A stretch of 5,588 nucleotides of DNA, taken from NCBI GenBank assembly GCA_023134935.1, contig JAGLUD010000077.1:1-5588 (forward strand), written 5' to 3'. The position numbers were made by a program, and so were the translations under genes. This DNA comes from Paracoccaceae bacterium (GTDB lineage: Bacteria > Pseudomonadota > Alphaproteobacteria > Rhodobacterales > Rhodobacteraceae). The notes below the pieces were generated by a model. That model did no database searches. It was not told where the DNA came from and saw nothing but the letters and a program-made list of their open reading frames with translations. Each line of letters begins with the position of its first letter. The first letter of the stretch is position 1. Shown here piece by piece: positions 1 to 5,389 of the stretch.

Positions 1-33
1 GGGGCGGCTGCGGCTTTGGGCCCCTATTTGGGT
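1..33 (+). CDS. possible C-terminal end of an unidentified protein (partial)
   Basis: In the third forward frame the first bases read GGCGFGPLFG followed by a TAG stop at 31-33. A glycine- and cysteine-rich tail of this kind is plausible as the end of a real protein entering from the left, but ten residues cannot identify it. The first forward frame also runs open to about 102 and the second to about 193, both with unremarkable composition. The reverse frames are closed within the first hundred or so bases, so no reverse gene covers the edge. I do not recognise a family. The call could simply be chance. Confidence 0.2.
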
Positions 34-93
34 AGTCCCTCAACGCATTCCCGTTTCATCCCCGAGTGCTTGTGCAAACATGTGGGGAACCTT

Positions 94-127
94 GCGGGTT
101 AAGCTTTCCGAGATTCGGCGGGTTAAG
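94..127. repeat. 10-bp direct repeat upstream of the mrp promoter
   Basis: GCGGGTTAAG occurs at 94-103 and again, identical, at 118-127, a start-to-start distance of 24 bp. The pair lies about 40-70 bp upstream of the predicted -35 box of mrp. Tandem repeats at near-integral helical spacing in this position can be binding sites for a transcription factor, but no such factor is identified, and a chance repeat is possible. Confidence 0.3.
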
Positions 128-167
128 TCAAGGATTTTGCGTATACCGCTTGATAAATACAGAATGG

Positions 168-196
168 TTGTCAATTACGTTGGTATATTCTAATAT
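168..196 (+). promoter_or_regulatory. sigma70-like promoter of mrp
   Basis: A -35 box TTGTCA (168-173, five of six consensus positions) is followed by exactly 17 bp and a -10 box TAATAT (191-196, four of six). This predicts a start site near 203 and a leader of about 38 nt. The ribosome binding site is the G-run GGGGGA at 232-237. The -10 box lies inside the palindrome at 183-198, which is the expected geometry for repression. Confidence 0.5.
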
Positions 197-198
197 AC
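183..198. promoter_or_regulatory. palindromic operator candidate before mrp
   Basis: GTATATT-CT-AATATAC is a perfect inverted repeat with 7-bp arms and a 2-bp centre, and it covers the predicted -10 box of mrp. The half-site CTAATATAC (190-198) recurs exactly at 2983-2991 in the promoter region of the ArsR-family gene. Small winged-helix dimers of the ArsR family bind AT-rich dyads of this size. Assigning it to the regulator encoded at 2617-2946 is inference. Confidence 0.5.
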
Positions 199-240
199 GA
201 ATGAACGACGCCTTGGCGTCAAAAACAAAATGGGGGAAAC

Positions 241-1338
241 ATGGCTGATTCTATATCGGACCGGATACTGGGCGAACTGTCCCAAATCGCGGTTGATGGC
301 CTTAACGGAGATCTGGTTTCGCTGGATCTAGTATCTGAAATTACGGAAACCGAGGGCAAAGTTATCTTTTCCATCACGGTTCCGGATGAATTTCGTGGTG
401 ACTTCGACCCGATCCGCGACGATGCGCAAGCGCGTGTCGAAGCGATTGACGGGATTGAATCCGCGCTGGTCGTTCTGACCGCCGCCATTGACGCACCCGC
501 CGCTGCCGAGCAGCCACCACAATTGCAGACTTCTAAACCCGTTGGTCGTGATTTGCGACCGTTGTCATCTGCTATTCCAGGTGTTGGGGCAGTCGTTGCT
601 GTTGCGTCTGGTAAAGGTGGCGTTGGCAAATCAACAACTGCTTCGAATATCGCGTTGGCATTGTCTTCGCTGGGTCTGCGCGTTGGTTTGCTGGATGCAG
701 ATATTTACGGCCCGTCGATTCCACGCCTTATGGGCGGCGAAGGTCAGCTTGATATCGTTGACGGTAGAATCATCCCGAAGGACTCGTATGGCGTGAAAGT
801 CATGTCGATGGGCTTCATGATGGAAGAGGATAAACCGGTTATTTGGCGTGGCCCGATGATTGTGACCGCGCTGATGCAGATGGTTCATGAAACCAACTGG
901 GGCACGCTCGATGTGCTGATTCTGGATATGCCTCCGGGTACGGGCGATGCGCAGCTGACGATGGCGCAGCAGGTTCCGATGGCGGGTGCGGTTATCGTTT
1001 CCACGCCGCAGGATCTGGCGCTGATTGATGCACGCAAGGGGCTGAAAATGTTCCAAGAGGTCGATGTGCCTATCCTCGGGATTATCGAGAATATGAGCAA
1101 CTTCATCTGTCCGCATTGCGGTGAAACATCCGACATCTTCGGCCATGGTGGTGCGAAGGACGAGGCGATCAAGTTGAGCGTGCCGTTCCTTGGCGCGGTT
1201 CCGTTGCACATGGATATCCGCAAGCATTCGGATGAAGGTAAGCCGACTGTGGTTGCTGACCCAGACGGGCCACACACCAAGATCTATAAATCAATTGCTT
1301 TGAATATTGCCACGCAACTTCGCGGCGGCGACGAGTAG
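241..1338 (+). CDS. mrp: Mrp/ApbC (NBP35-type) Fe-S cluster carrier ATPase
   Basis: This 365-residue cytoplasmic protein belongs to the Mrp/ApbC P-loop family, whose members bind a bridging 4Fe-4S cluster and pass it to target apoproteins. The N-terminal part (about 5-80) fits the MIP18/DUF59 domain, followed by an Ala/Pro/Gln-rich linker (about 83-110). The ATPase domain has the deviant Walker A motif GKGGVGKS at 124-131, LLDADIYGPS at 150-159 and DMPPGTGDAQ at 229-238. The CPHC motif at 290-293 supplies the paired cysteines of the cluster site. Length is normal for the family. The start is supported by the G-rich ribosome binding site just upstream. It stands alone on its strand, converging on yedE. 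Mrp is usually a housekeeping gene; the palindrome over its promoter and the surrounding sulfur genes suggest that here it may serve Fe-S enzymes of sulfur oxidation (inference). The family call is very secure. Confidence 0.97.
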   Translation: MADSISDRILGELSQIAVDGLNGDLVSLDLVSEITETEGKVIFSITVPDEFRGDFDPIRDDAQARVEAIDGIESALVVLTAAIDAPAAAEQPPQLQTSKPVGRDLRPLSSAIPGVGAVVAVASGKGGVGKSTTASNIALALSSLGLRVGLLDADIYGPSIPRLMGGEGQLDIVDGRIIPKDSYGVKVMSMGFMMEEDKPVIWRGPMIVTALMQMVHETNWGTLDVLILDMPPGTGDAQLTMAQQVPMAGAVIVSTPQDLALIDARKGLKMFQEVDVPILGIIENMSNFICPHCGETSDIFGHGGAKDEAIKLSVPFLGAVPLHMDIRKHSDEGKPTVVADPDGPHTKIYKSIALNIATQLRGGDE

Positions 1339-1344
1339 TCAGAT

Positions 1345-1368
1345 CGGCCCCTGCGTTGGCGGGGGCCG
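1345..1368. terminator. GC-rich hairpin between convergent mrp and yedE
   Basis: CGGCCCCTGC (1345-1354) pairs with GCGGGGGCCG (1359-1368), ten base pairs including one G-U, around the loop GTTG. It lies in the 37-bp gap between the two stop codons. Position and stability fit a shared bidirectional terminator, but neither side has a clear T-run, so termination may be inefficient or need Rho. Confidence 0.5.
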
Positions 1369-1375
1369 AAATCTA

Positions 1376-2482
1376 TTAGGCTTCTCTCATTAATAAATAC
1401 TCAAAAAACTTCATGCCGGCGATCCCGCCGATCACGATGAATGCGAATGTAATGTAAGAGCCAAGCGCCATCGTCGATGCGCCCGAAACTGCCTGGCCGA
1501 CAGTGCAGCCAAGCGCGACAACTCCACCGATACCCATCAAAGCTGCGCCAAACAGGTTGCGTGTTGTGTCTTTGCTATCTGCAAATGTCGCGATGGCGAA
1601 CTTGCCGTGGATTACAGCGCCGATGAACCCGCCCAGAAGCGCGCCGAGGGTTGTCACAACTGCGAAGCTTGGTGTGGCATAAGCCGTGAAACGCATCAGA
1701 TAATCGAGCGTATCACCAGATGGGCGGACATAAGTTAATGAAGCCAGCGCAACTGGTACATCAGCGAAATCATCCTGCGCCAGACCCGTCAAAAGCCAAG
1801 CAGCAGTAACGCTAAGGCCAATGCCTACACCGGCGACAATGTGAACCGGCGAAGTGCGGAAGTCTTTGTCTTTGAAAATGTAGCCAAGGAATGCGGCCAG
1901 AACTACAACCAGAACAATGTTCCGTGCCATGCTTACATCTAGGCCAGTCATCGCGGCCAATATGTCGCCGCTTCTTTGTGAGTCCAAGCCGTAGTCGGCA
2001 AGGTTAACTGTAACTGGCGAAAATATCGCAACCCGCAGCGGGCCGAGCAAACCGCCAATAGTCATATATCCGAAGATGCCGACAACGATCAGCACCATCA
2101 GCGATCGCAAATCGCCGCCGCCTGCCCGCACCAGATTTCTACTGGTGCAACCGCCTGCGAAAACCATACCGAAGCCAAAAAGCAAGCCGCCAACGATATT
2201 ACCAAGCCAGTTGAAGCTGGGCGTCAGGTACAGGGAGCCGCTTAGGTCTGCGATCCCCGCCATCTCGATAATCGTTGCGCCGATGATGGCCGTTGCGGTG
2301 GCCAATAGCCACGAGCGGAAGCGACGGTAATCGCCGAAATTCATGATGTCCGAAATGGAACCCATTGTGCAAAAGTTGGTTTTAAAGACGATGTAACCGA
2401 AAACGACTCCGATCATCAGGCCGCCAAAACCTACATAGAGCGATGGTGACTCTATGACTAAATCCCTTAGTGCTTCGATCAT
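1376..2482 (-). CDS. yedE: YeeE/YedE-family sulfur-compound transporter (TsuA-like)
   Basis: This is a 368-residue polytopic inner-membrane protein with about nine hydrophobic segments (roughly 15-35, 55-77, 93-115, 127-150, 186-203, 213-234, 270-295, 310-335 and 340-362). It matches the full-length, internally duplicated YeeE/YedE (Sulf_transp) family, whose characterised member TsuA takes up thiosulfate. It has exactly three cysteines, each in a family motif: C38 in TNFCTMG, C112 in GGCTSRN and C326 in ALGCTVGQ. This corresponds to the three functional cysteines of TsuA thought to contact thiosulfate along the pore. The start is supported by AGGGGAAG (2494-2487) a few bases upstream. A TusA-like protein often partners these transporters, and tusA lies nearby. 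The substrate is inferred; other YedE proteins are linked to selenium metabolism. A large palindrome about 75 bp upstream suggests repression. Confidence 0.9.
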   Translation of the reverse strand: MIEALRDLVIESPSLYVGFGGLMIGVVFGYIVFKTNFCTMGSISDIMNFGDYRRFRSWLLATATAIIGATIIEMAGIADLSGSLYLTPSFNWLGNIVGGLLFGFGMVFAGGCTSRNLVRAGGGDLRSLMVLIVVGIFGYMTIGGLLGPLRVAIFSPVTVNLADYGLDSQRSGDILAAMTGLDVSMARNIVLVVVLAAFLGYIFKDKDFRTSPVHIVAGVGIGLSVTAAWLLTGLAQDDFADVPVALASLTYVRPSGDTLDYLMRFTAYATPSFAVVTTLGALLGGFIGAVIHGKFAIATFADSKDTTRNLFGAALMGIGGVVALGCTVGQAVSGASTMALGSYITFAFIVIGGIAGMKFFEYLLMREA

Positions 2483-2557
2483 TCTACTTCCCCTGTTGCG
2501 TCACGTTGTTACGCCCCAACCCGCGTTTATGCACGCAGTTGTTGGGTAACAGACGTT

Positions 2558-2589
2558 ATACACCATCATATTGTAATATGATAGTGTAT
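2558..2589. promoter_or_regulatory. 32-bp palindromic operator candidate before yedE
   Basis: ATACAC (2558-2563) pairs with GTGTAT (2584-2589) and ATCATATT (2565-2572) with AATATGAT (2575-2582). The centre is GT, and there is one mismatch per arm (C2564 against A2583). The inner core ATATT-G-TAATAT matches the core of the mrp site, and TTGTAATAT (2571-2579) recurs at 2997-3005. It lies 76-107 bp upstream of the yedE start codon, in the gap after the regulator gene. A T-run is missing and the loop would be only 2 nt, so a DNA-binding site is more likely than an RNA terminator. Confidence 0.5.
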
Positions 2590-2616
2590 CGATCTGTCGG
2601 TTTGAAACAGGTAAGC

Positions 2617-2946
2617 TTATGCAGTTTCTTCGGCGGTAGGCACAAGACAATAAATGTCGTATAAAGTACCCAGCAGTTTTTCAGCCTCGTCGCTAGCAAT
2701 CGAATAGAAAATCGACTGCGCTTCGCGGCGGGTCGAAACCAATCCCTCGTATCGAAGAATCGCCAGATGTTGAGACAAAGCGGACTGGCCGAGGCCGACA
2801 AGTTTCTGCAATTCCTGTACGGAATGCTCGCCTTGGGCAAGGTTGCAGAGGATCAGTAGCCGCCATTGATTCGACATAACACGCAAAAGTCCGCTTACTT
2901 CGGATGCTTTCTCTTCCAGTTCTGAAAGGTCCATGTTTTCTATCAT
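2617..2946 (-). CDS. ArsR-family repressor with a SqrR/BigR-type dithiol persulfide sensor
   Basis: This 109-residue winged-helix protein fits the ArsR/SmtB family in length and order. A helix with SNQWRLLILCNL (25-36) is followed by a helix-turn-helix with QSALSQHLAILRYEGLV (54-70) and a wing with TRREAQSIFYSI (72-83). It has only two cysteines, C34 and C100. Their spacing of 66 residues equals that of C41/C107 in SqrR and C42/C108 in BigR, where persulfides link the pair through sulfur atoms and release DNA. The ArsR metal motif ELCVCDL is absent. It is therefore most likely a reactive-sulfur sensor and repressor rather than a metal sensor. It is transcribed divergently from dsrE2-tusA and lies upstream of yedE on the same strand. 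Operator-like repeats overlap its own predicted promoter, which suggests autoregulation. The first ATG lacks a strong ribosome binding site, so M5 is an alternative start. SqrR, BigR and SoxR are competing names. Confidence 0.9.
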   Translation of the reverse strand: MIENMDLSELEEKASEVSGLLRVMSNQWRLLILCNLAQGEHSVQELQKLVGLGQSALSQHLAILRYEGLVSTRREAQSIFYSIASDEAEKLLGTLYDIYCLVPTAEETA

Positions 2947-2975
2947 GCTGCTAAAATCCCAGTTTTTTTGTATAT

Positions 2976-2991
2976 GTACTTACTAATATAC
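2976..2991. promoter_or_regulatory. operator-like site over the regulator's -10 box
   Basis: GTACTTACTAATATAC matches the palindrome before mrp (GTATATTCTAATATAC) at 13 of 16 positions, with the right half CTAATATAC identical. It overlaps the predicted -10 of the ArsR-family gene, the same placement as at mrp. A wider inverted repeat, GTATAT (2970-2975) with ATATAC (2986-2991), is also present and could be the true dyad. Confidence 0.45.
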
Positions 2992-3010
2992 AGATTTTGT
3001 AATATTGCAA
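2983..3010 (-). promoter_or_regulatory. predicted promoter of the ArsR-family gene
   Basis: On the reverse strand TTGCAA (3010-3005) and TATTAG (2988-2983) are separated by 16 bp and resemble -35 and -10 boxes (four of six each). Transcription would begin around 2976, about 30 nt before the start codon. Both boxes lie inside operator-like repeats. The region is very AT-rich, so other alignments of the boxes are possible. Confidence 0.35.
2997..3010. promoter_or_regulatory. second operator-like palindrome in the divergent region
   Basis: TTGTAATATTGCAA is an interrupted palindrome (TTG-N-AATATT-N-CAA). Its first nine bases, TTGTAATAT, are identical to the right-centre of the yedE palindrome at 2571-2579. 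It covers the predicted -35 box of the ArsR-family gene and lies about 50 bp upstream of the predicted dsrE2 -35 box. Confidence 0.35.
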
Positions 3011-3016
3011 GGGTGA

Positions 3017-3041
3017 TCACGTGGCTTTCACTGACACGTGA
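3017..3041. promoter_or_regulatory. TCACGTG/CACGTGA inverted repeat upstream of dsrE2
   Basis: TCACGTG (3017-3023) and CACGTGA (3035-3041) form perfect 7-bp inverted arms separated by 11 bp. Each contains the self-complementary hexamer CACGTG, giving an 18-bp repeat period. It lies just upstream of the predicted dsrE2 -35 box, a usual location for an activator. The sequence differs from the AT-rich dyads, so a second regulator is implied. No binding protein is identified. Confidence 0.35.
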
Positions 3042-3062
3042 CGAAGATTACCCCTTGTTTTG

Positions 3063-3091
3063 TTGACTCTTGGGCAAATTACCAGTATTAA
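3063..3091 (+). promoter_or_regulatory. sigma70-like promoter of dsrE2-tusA
   Basis: TTGACT (3063-3068, five of six) is followed by 17 bp and TATTAA (3086-3091, four of six), predicting a start near 3098 and a leader of about 43 nt. The dsrE2 ribosome binding site AGGGAGG (3126-3132) follows, 8 nt before the ATG. None of the AT-rich dyads overlaps this promoter, unlike at mrp and the regulator gene. Confidence 0.45.
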
Positions 3092-3140
3092 CTTATCCTA
3101 ATAAACGCATTTACGATATAACCCTAGGGAGGTACCAGCC

Positions 3141-3647
3141 ATGCTGGACAACGCAAACGACGGAAGCAATTCCAAGAGCATGTCGATTATCGCCACAAAA
3201 GGCACACTTGACTGGGCATACCCGCCATTCATTCTGGGCACTACGGCCGCTGCGATGGACATGGAAGTTACAATGTTCTTCACTTTCTACGGCCTTGGGT
3301 TGCTGAAAAAAGACCTAAACTTGAAAATGTCTACGCTTGGTAATCCTGCGATGGAAATGCCTATGATGGGCAAACACATGGCGATGCCAAACATCATCGG
3401 CGGCCTGCCTGGTGTTGATAAAGGCGTGACCGCGATGATGAAAAACATGATGGCGAAAAAGGGCGTTGCTTCGATTGAAGACCTTCGCGAAGCAGCCGTT
3501 GAATCCGATGTACGTCTGATCGCATGCCAGATGACACTTGATCTGTTCGAGATCAAGGACACTGACCTGATTGACGGTGTGGAACTTGGTGGCGCCGCTA
3601 CGGCCATCGAAGTCGCTGGCTTGGCCGACATCAACTACTTCATGTAA
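3141..3647 (+). CDS. dsrE2: DsrE2-type sulfur-transfer protein (DsrE/F/H-like family)
   Basis: This 168-residue protein matches the DsrE2 family, DsrE-fold sulfur carriers that act with TusA (and often a rhodanese) to pass persulfide sulfur towards oxidation in the cytoplasm. Recognisable family blocks are IIATKGTLDWAYPPFILGTTAAAMDMEV (16-43, named here by its ends IIATKG and MDMEV), NIIGGLPGVD (84-93), LIACQMTLDLF (126-136) and DLIDGVELGGAA (142-153). C129 in ACQM is the only cysteine and is the expected persulfide carrier. Segment 25-55 is hydrophobic, in keeping with reports of membrane-associated DsrE2. Methionine is very frequent (18 of 168), with ten between 71 and 104. The start is set by the strong ribosome binding site AGGGAGG. 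tusA follows after 37 bp, almost certainly in the same operon. No rhodanese gene is in the window. Confidence 0.9.
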   Translation: MLDNANDGSNSKSMSIIATKGTLDWAYPPFILGTTAAAMDMEVTMFFTFYGLGLLKKDLNLKMSTLGNPAMEMPMMGKHMAMPNIIGGLPGVDKGVTAMMKNMMAKKGVASIEDLREAAVESDVRLIACQMTLDLFEIKDTDLIDGVELGGAATAIEVAGLADINYFM

Positions 3648-3684
3648 TCCTGAATAACCCAACTACGAAAGGTGCTATTTTAAA

Positions 3685-3909
3685 ATGGCCGATCAAACAC
3701 TAGACGCAAAAGGGCTGAACTGCCCGCTTCCAATCATCAAAGCCAAGAAGGCGCTTAAGGGCATGTCCCCGGGCGAGACTCTGGCTATCGAATCTACAGA
3801 CCCGGGTTCGGTTGCGGATTTTGCAGCATTCTGCCGTCAGACTGGTAACGAGCTTACAAGCTCCGAGCAGTCCGGTGACATCTACAACTTCGAGATCAAA
3901 AAATCCTGA
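3685..3909 (+). CDS. tusA: TusA sulfur-carrier protein
   Basis: This 74-residue cytoplasmic protein has the SirA/TusA layout: strand DQTLDAKGLNCPLP, a helix with IKAKKALKGM, and a second strand-helix unit. The CPxP motif at 13-16 (CPLP) carries the reactive cysteine, which holds sulfur as a persulfide. A second cysteine, C49, lies in FAAFCRQTGN, a common TusA position not needed for transfer. In sulfur oxidisers TusA links rhodanese and DsrE2 to the Dsr or sHdr machinery; TusA-like proteins also receive sulfur from TsuA-type transporters. Both partner types are encoded here. The start is supported by AAAGG at 3668-3672, with a rather long 12-nt gap. It is the second gene of the dsrE2-tusA unit and ends at a strong terminator. 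It is very secure as a TusA family member; its exact partner is inferred. Confidence 0.96.
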   Translation: MADQTLDAKGLNCPLPIIKAKKALKGMSPGETLAIESTDPGSVADFAAFCRQTGNELTSSEQSGDIYNFEIKKS

Positions 3910-3932
3910 TCTAGTTGTTTCTGATTAGTTAG

Positions 3933-3960
3933 AACCCCGTCTTGTTAGGCGGGGTTTTTT
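3933..3960 (+). terminator. intrinsic terminator of dsrE2-tusA
   Basis: AACCCCGTCT (3933-3942) pairs with AGGCGGGGTT (3947-3956), ten base pairs with one G-U, around the loop TGTT. A run of six T (3955-3960) follows on the forward strand. It begins 24 bp after the tusA stop codon. The dsrN stop codon on the other strand (3947-3945) falls within the hairpin, so the two operons share this sequence. The reverse strand lacks a good T-run. Confidence 0.9.
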
Positions 3961-5324
3961 CTTGCCTTAACATTGGCCACATAGCGCAAGAAGCGTTCGA
4001 CCCACGGGTTCGACGCCGTGTTCCGCATATGGCAAAAGCCTGCCATCAGATTGTTCACAACAATGCCATCGTGCGCACCGGAAATACCTGCGCCACGCTT
4101 CACATCAAAGCCGAACTTTGTATCCACTGGCAAGTTGTCTACCTTGGCGTAATGAAATTCATGCGCTTTGAAAGCACCGCCATCTATCTGCCAAAGGCAA
4201 TCATCTGATGGGCTTAACCGCGTATGCCCTCGACCTTGGGGTCGTTCGCACATGACGGCGTTTCCGGGGATTACGCCAACCATTTCGTGCTTCTGGCCGT
4301 GCCATTCCAAAGTCTCGCAAAGGTACATCAGCCCGCCGCATTCCGCGTAGGCAGGAAGACCATTTTTGATTGCCTGCTTGATTTCGTGACGGATGTTTGA
4401 ATTCGCTTCAAGTTTCGCCATCGAGGTTTCGGGGAAACCGCCGCCAATAAACAATCCGTCGATGTTTGGTAGATGCGTATCGTTGATGGCATCGAAGAAC
4501 ACCAGCTCAGCGCCTGCGGCCTCGAAAGCTTCGAAATCATCGGGGTAGTAAAACCCGAAGGCCGTATCCCGTGCTACGCCAATGCGAATACCTTTAGCGA
4601 ATTGATTGATGGGACTAGATTGCGCACTGTCCAGATCCGGCGCTTTGGCAGCGATTGCAATCAATGCATCAAGGTCAACGGATTCTGTTAAGCGGCGACC
4701 CAAGGTATTGATCAGGCCTTGGATCATTCCGGTTTCCGACGGTGTCGTCAGTCCTAAATGGCGTTCACCAATTTCAAGTTCGGTGCTTCGGCTAACGGCT
4801 CCCAAAACAGGGATGTCGGTATACTCTTCCACAGCGGCCCGCAATTTGCCTTCGTGGCGTGGCCCACCGGTTTTGTTCAAGATAACGCCGGCAATGTTCA
4901 CGTCTGCGTCGAATGCGCGATACCCAACTAATAGTGGTGCAATCCCGCGCGTCGTACCTGTTGTGTCCACGACCAGAACTATAGGCGACTTCGTCAGTTT
5001 GGCCATTGCCGCATTGGAGTCTGCGCCATGCAGGTCAACACCGTCATACAAACCTTTGTTGCTTTCAATAATCGAAATGTCCGCACCATCTGCGCGACTG
5101 TTAAGAAGGTGGCGAACTTCACCCTCGTTCATCGTATTGAAATCGAGGTTATAACATGGCCGTCCACTGGCCAGTCCCAACCACATCGGATCGATGTAAT
5201 CGGGGCCTTTTTTGAAAGTCTGAACAGTAAGCCCGCGCATCGTCAACGCACGCGACAGACCTGTCGAGATAACTGTTTTACCCGAGGATTTATGCGCGGC
5301 TGCGATCAAGAACCTAGGCATCAT
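3945..5324 (-). CDS. dsrN: DsrN, siroheme amidase (cobyrinic acid a,c-diamide synthase family)
   Basis: This is a 459-residue, two-domain glutamine-dependent amidotransferase of the CobB/CbiA family. Numbered from this start, the N-terminal ATPase domain begins at once with the P-loop AAHKSSGKT (9-17) and then FKKGPDYIDPMWL (37-49) and SGRPCYNLD (53-61). The C-terminal class I glutaminase domain has LFIGGGFPE (291-299), the nucleophile C329 in YAECGGLMYL and H391 in EFHY. In Allochromatium, DsrN is proposed to amidate siroheme for DsrAB. The gene directly downstream of a dsrP-like end supports DsrN over a cobalamin enzyme, although CobB/CbiA proper cannot be excluded from sequence alone. The frame extends to an ATG at 5354, but that has no ribosome binding site. 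I chose 5324, where ATGA overlaps a small upstream reading frame and the protein starts just before its P-loop. M2 at 5321 is equally possible. No dsrR or dsrS follows. Confidence 0.88.
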   Translation of the reverse strand: MMPRFLIAAAHKSSGKTVISTGLSRALTMRGLTVQTFKKGPDYIDPMWLGLASGRPCYNLDFNTMNEGEVRHLLNSRADGADISIIESNKGLYDGVDLHGADSNAAMAKLTKSPIVLVVDTTGTTRGIAPLLVGYRAFDADVNIAGVILNKTGGPRHEGKLRAAVEEYTDIPVLGAVSRSTELEIGERHLGLTTPSETGMIQGLINTLGRRLTESVDLDALIAIAAKAPDLDSAQSSPINQFAKGIRIGVARDTAFGFYYPDDFEAFEAAGAELVFFDAINDTHLPNIDGLFIGGGFPETSMAKLEANSNIRHEIKQAIKNGLPAYAECGGLMYLCETLEWHGQKHEMVGVIPGNAVMCERPQGRGHTRLSPSDDCLWQIDGGAFKAHEFHYAKVDNLPVDTKFGFDVKRGAGISGAHDGIVVNNLMAGFCHMRNTASNPWVERFLRYVANVKARKNPA

Positions 5325-5389
5325 GGCGCAACTCGCAAACAGAACGTTCCACACATACTAATGGTGTACGGTTGTAGCGCTTGTTCCAT
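5321..5389 (-). CDS. possible 22-residue coupling peptide before dsrN
   Basis: Between dsrP and dsrN a short frame encodes MEQALQPYTISMCGTFCLRVAP. It has a good ribosome binding site, GAGAGG (5399-5394), 4 nt before its ATG. It ends with TGA overlapping the dsrN start as ATGA, while dsrN itself has only a weak site of its own. This is the arrangement of a translationally coupled leader. It has no recognised family and two cysteines. Length alone makes chance quite possible. Confidence 0.25.
   Translation of the reverse strand: MEQALQPYTISMCGTFCLRVAP

Noticed and set aside
1..24. GGGGC...GCCCC as a possible terminator hairpin at the left edge
   Set aside because: Five-base arms with a long loop, no T-run, and the window edge cuts the context.
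66..248. A 60-codon forward frame before mrp
   Set aside because: It overlaps the mrp promoter, operator and start codon, has no convincing ribosome binding site, and its residues look random.
631..1280. Long reverse-strand open frames across mrp
   Set aside because: They are shadows of the mrp coding strand, low in recognisable motifs, while the forward frame carries a complete Mrp domain set.
2558..2589. The palindrome as an intrinsic terminator of the regulator gene
   Set aside because: AT-rich stem, 2-nt loop and no T-run on the reverse strand; a protein-binding dyad is the better reading.
3287..3662. Reverse-strand frames opposite dsrE2
   Set aside because: Antisense shadows; dsrE2 has a strong ribosome binding site and clear family motifs.
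4606..5154. A 182-codon forward frame opposite dsrN
   Set aside because: Its composition is Ser/Arg/Pro-rich with no recognisable domain, and it lies entirely within well-supported dsrN sequence.
5341..5370. CATACTAATGG-type sequence in the dsrP-dsrN gap, slightly like the AT-rich dyads
   Set aside because: It shares only a short CTAAT match, has no dyad partner, and lies inside an apparent operon.
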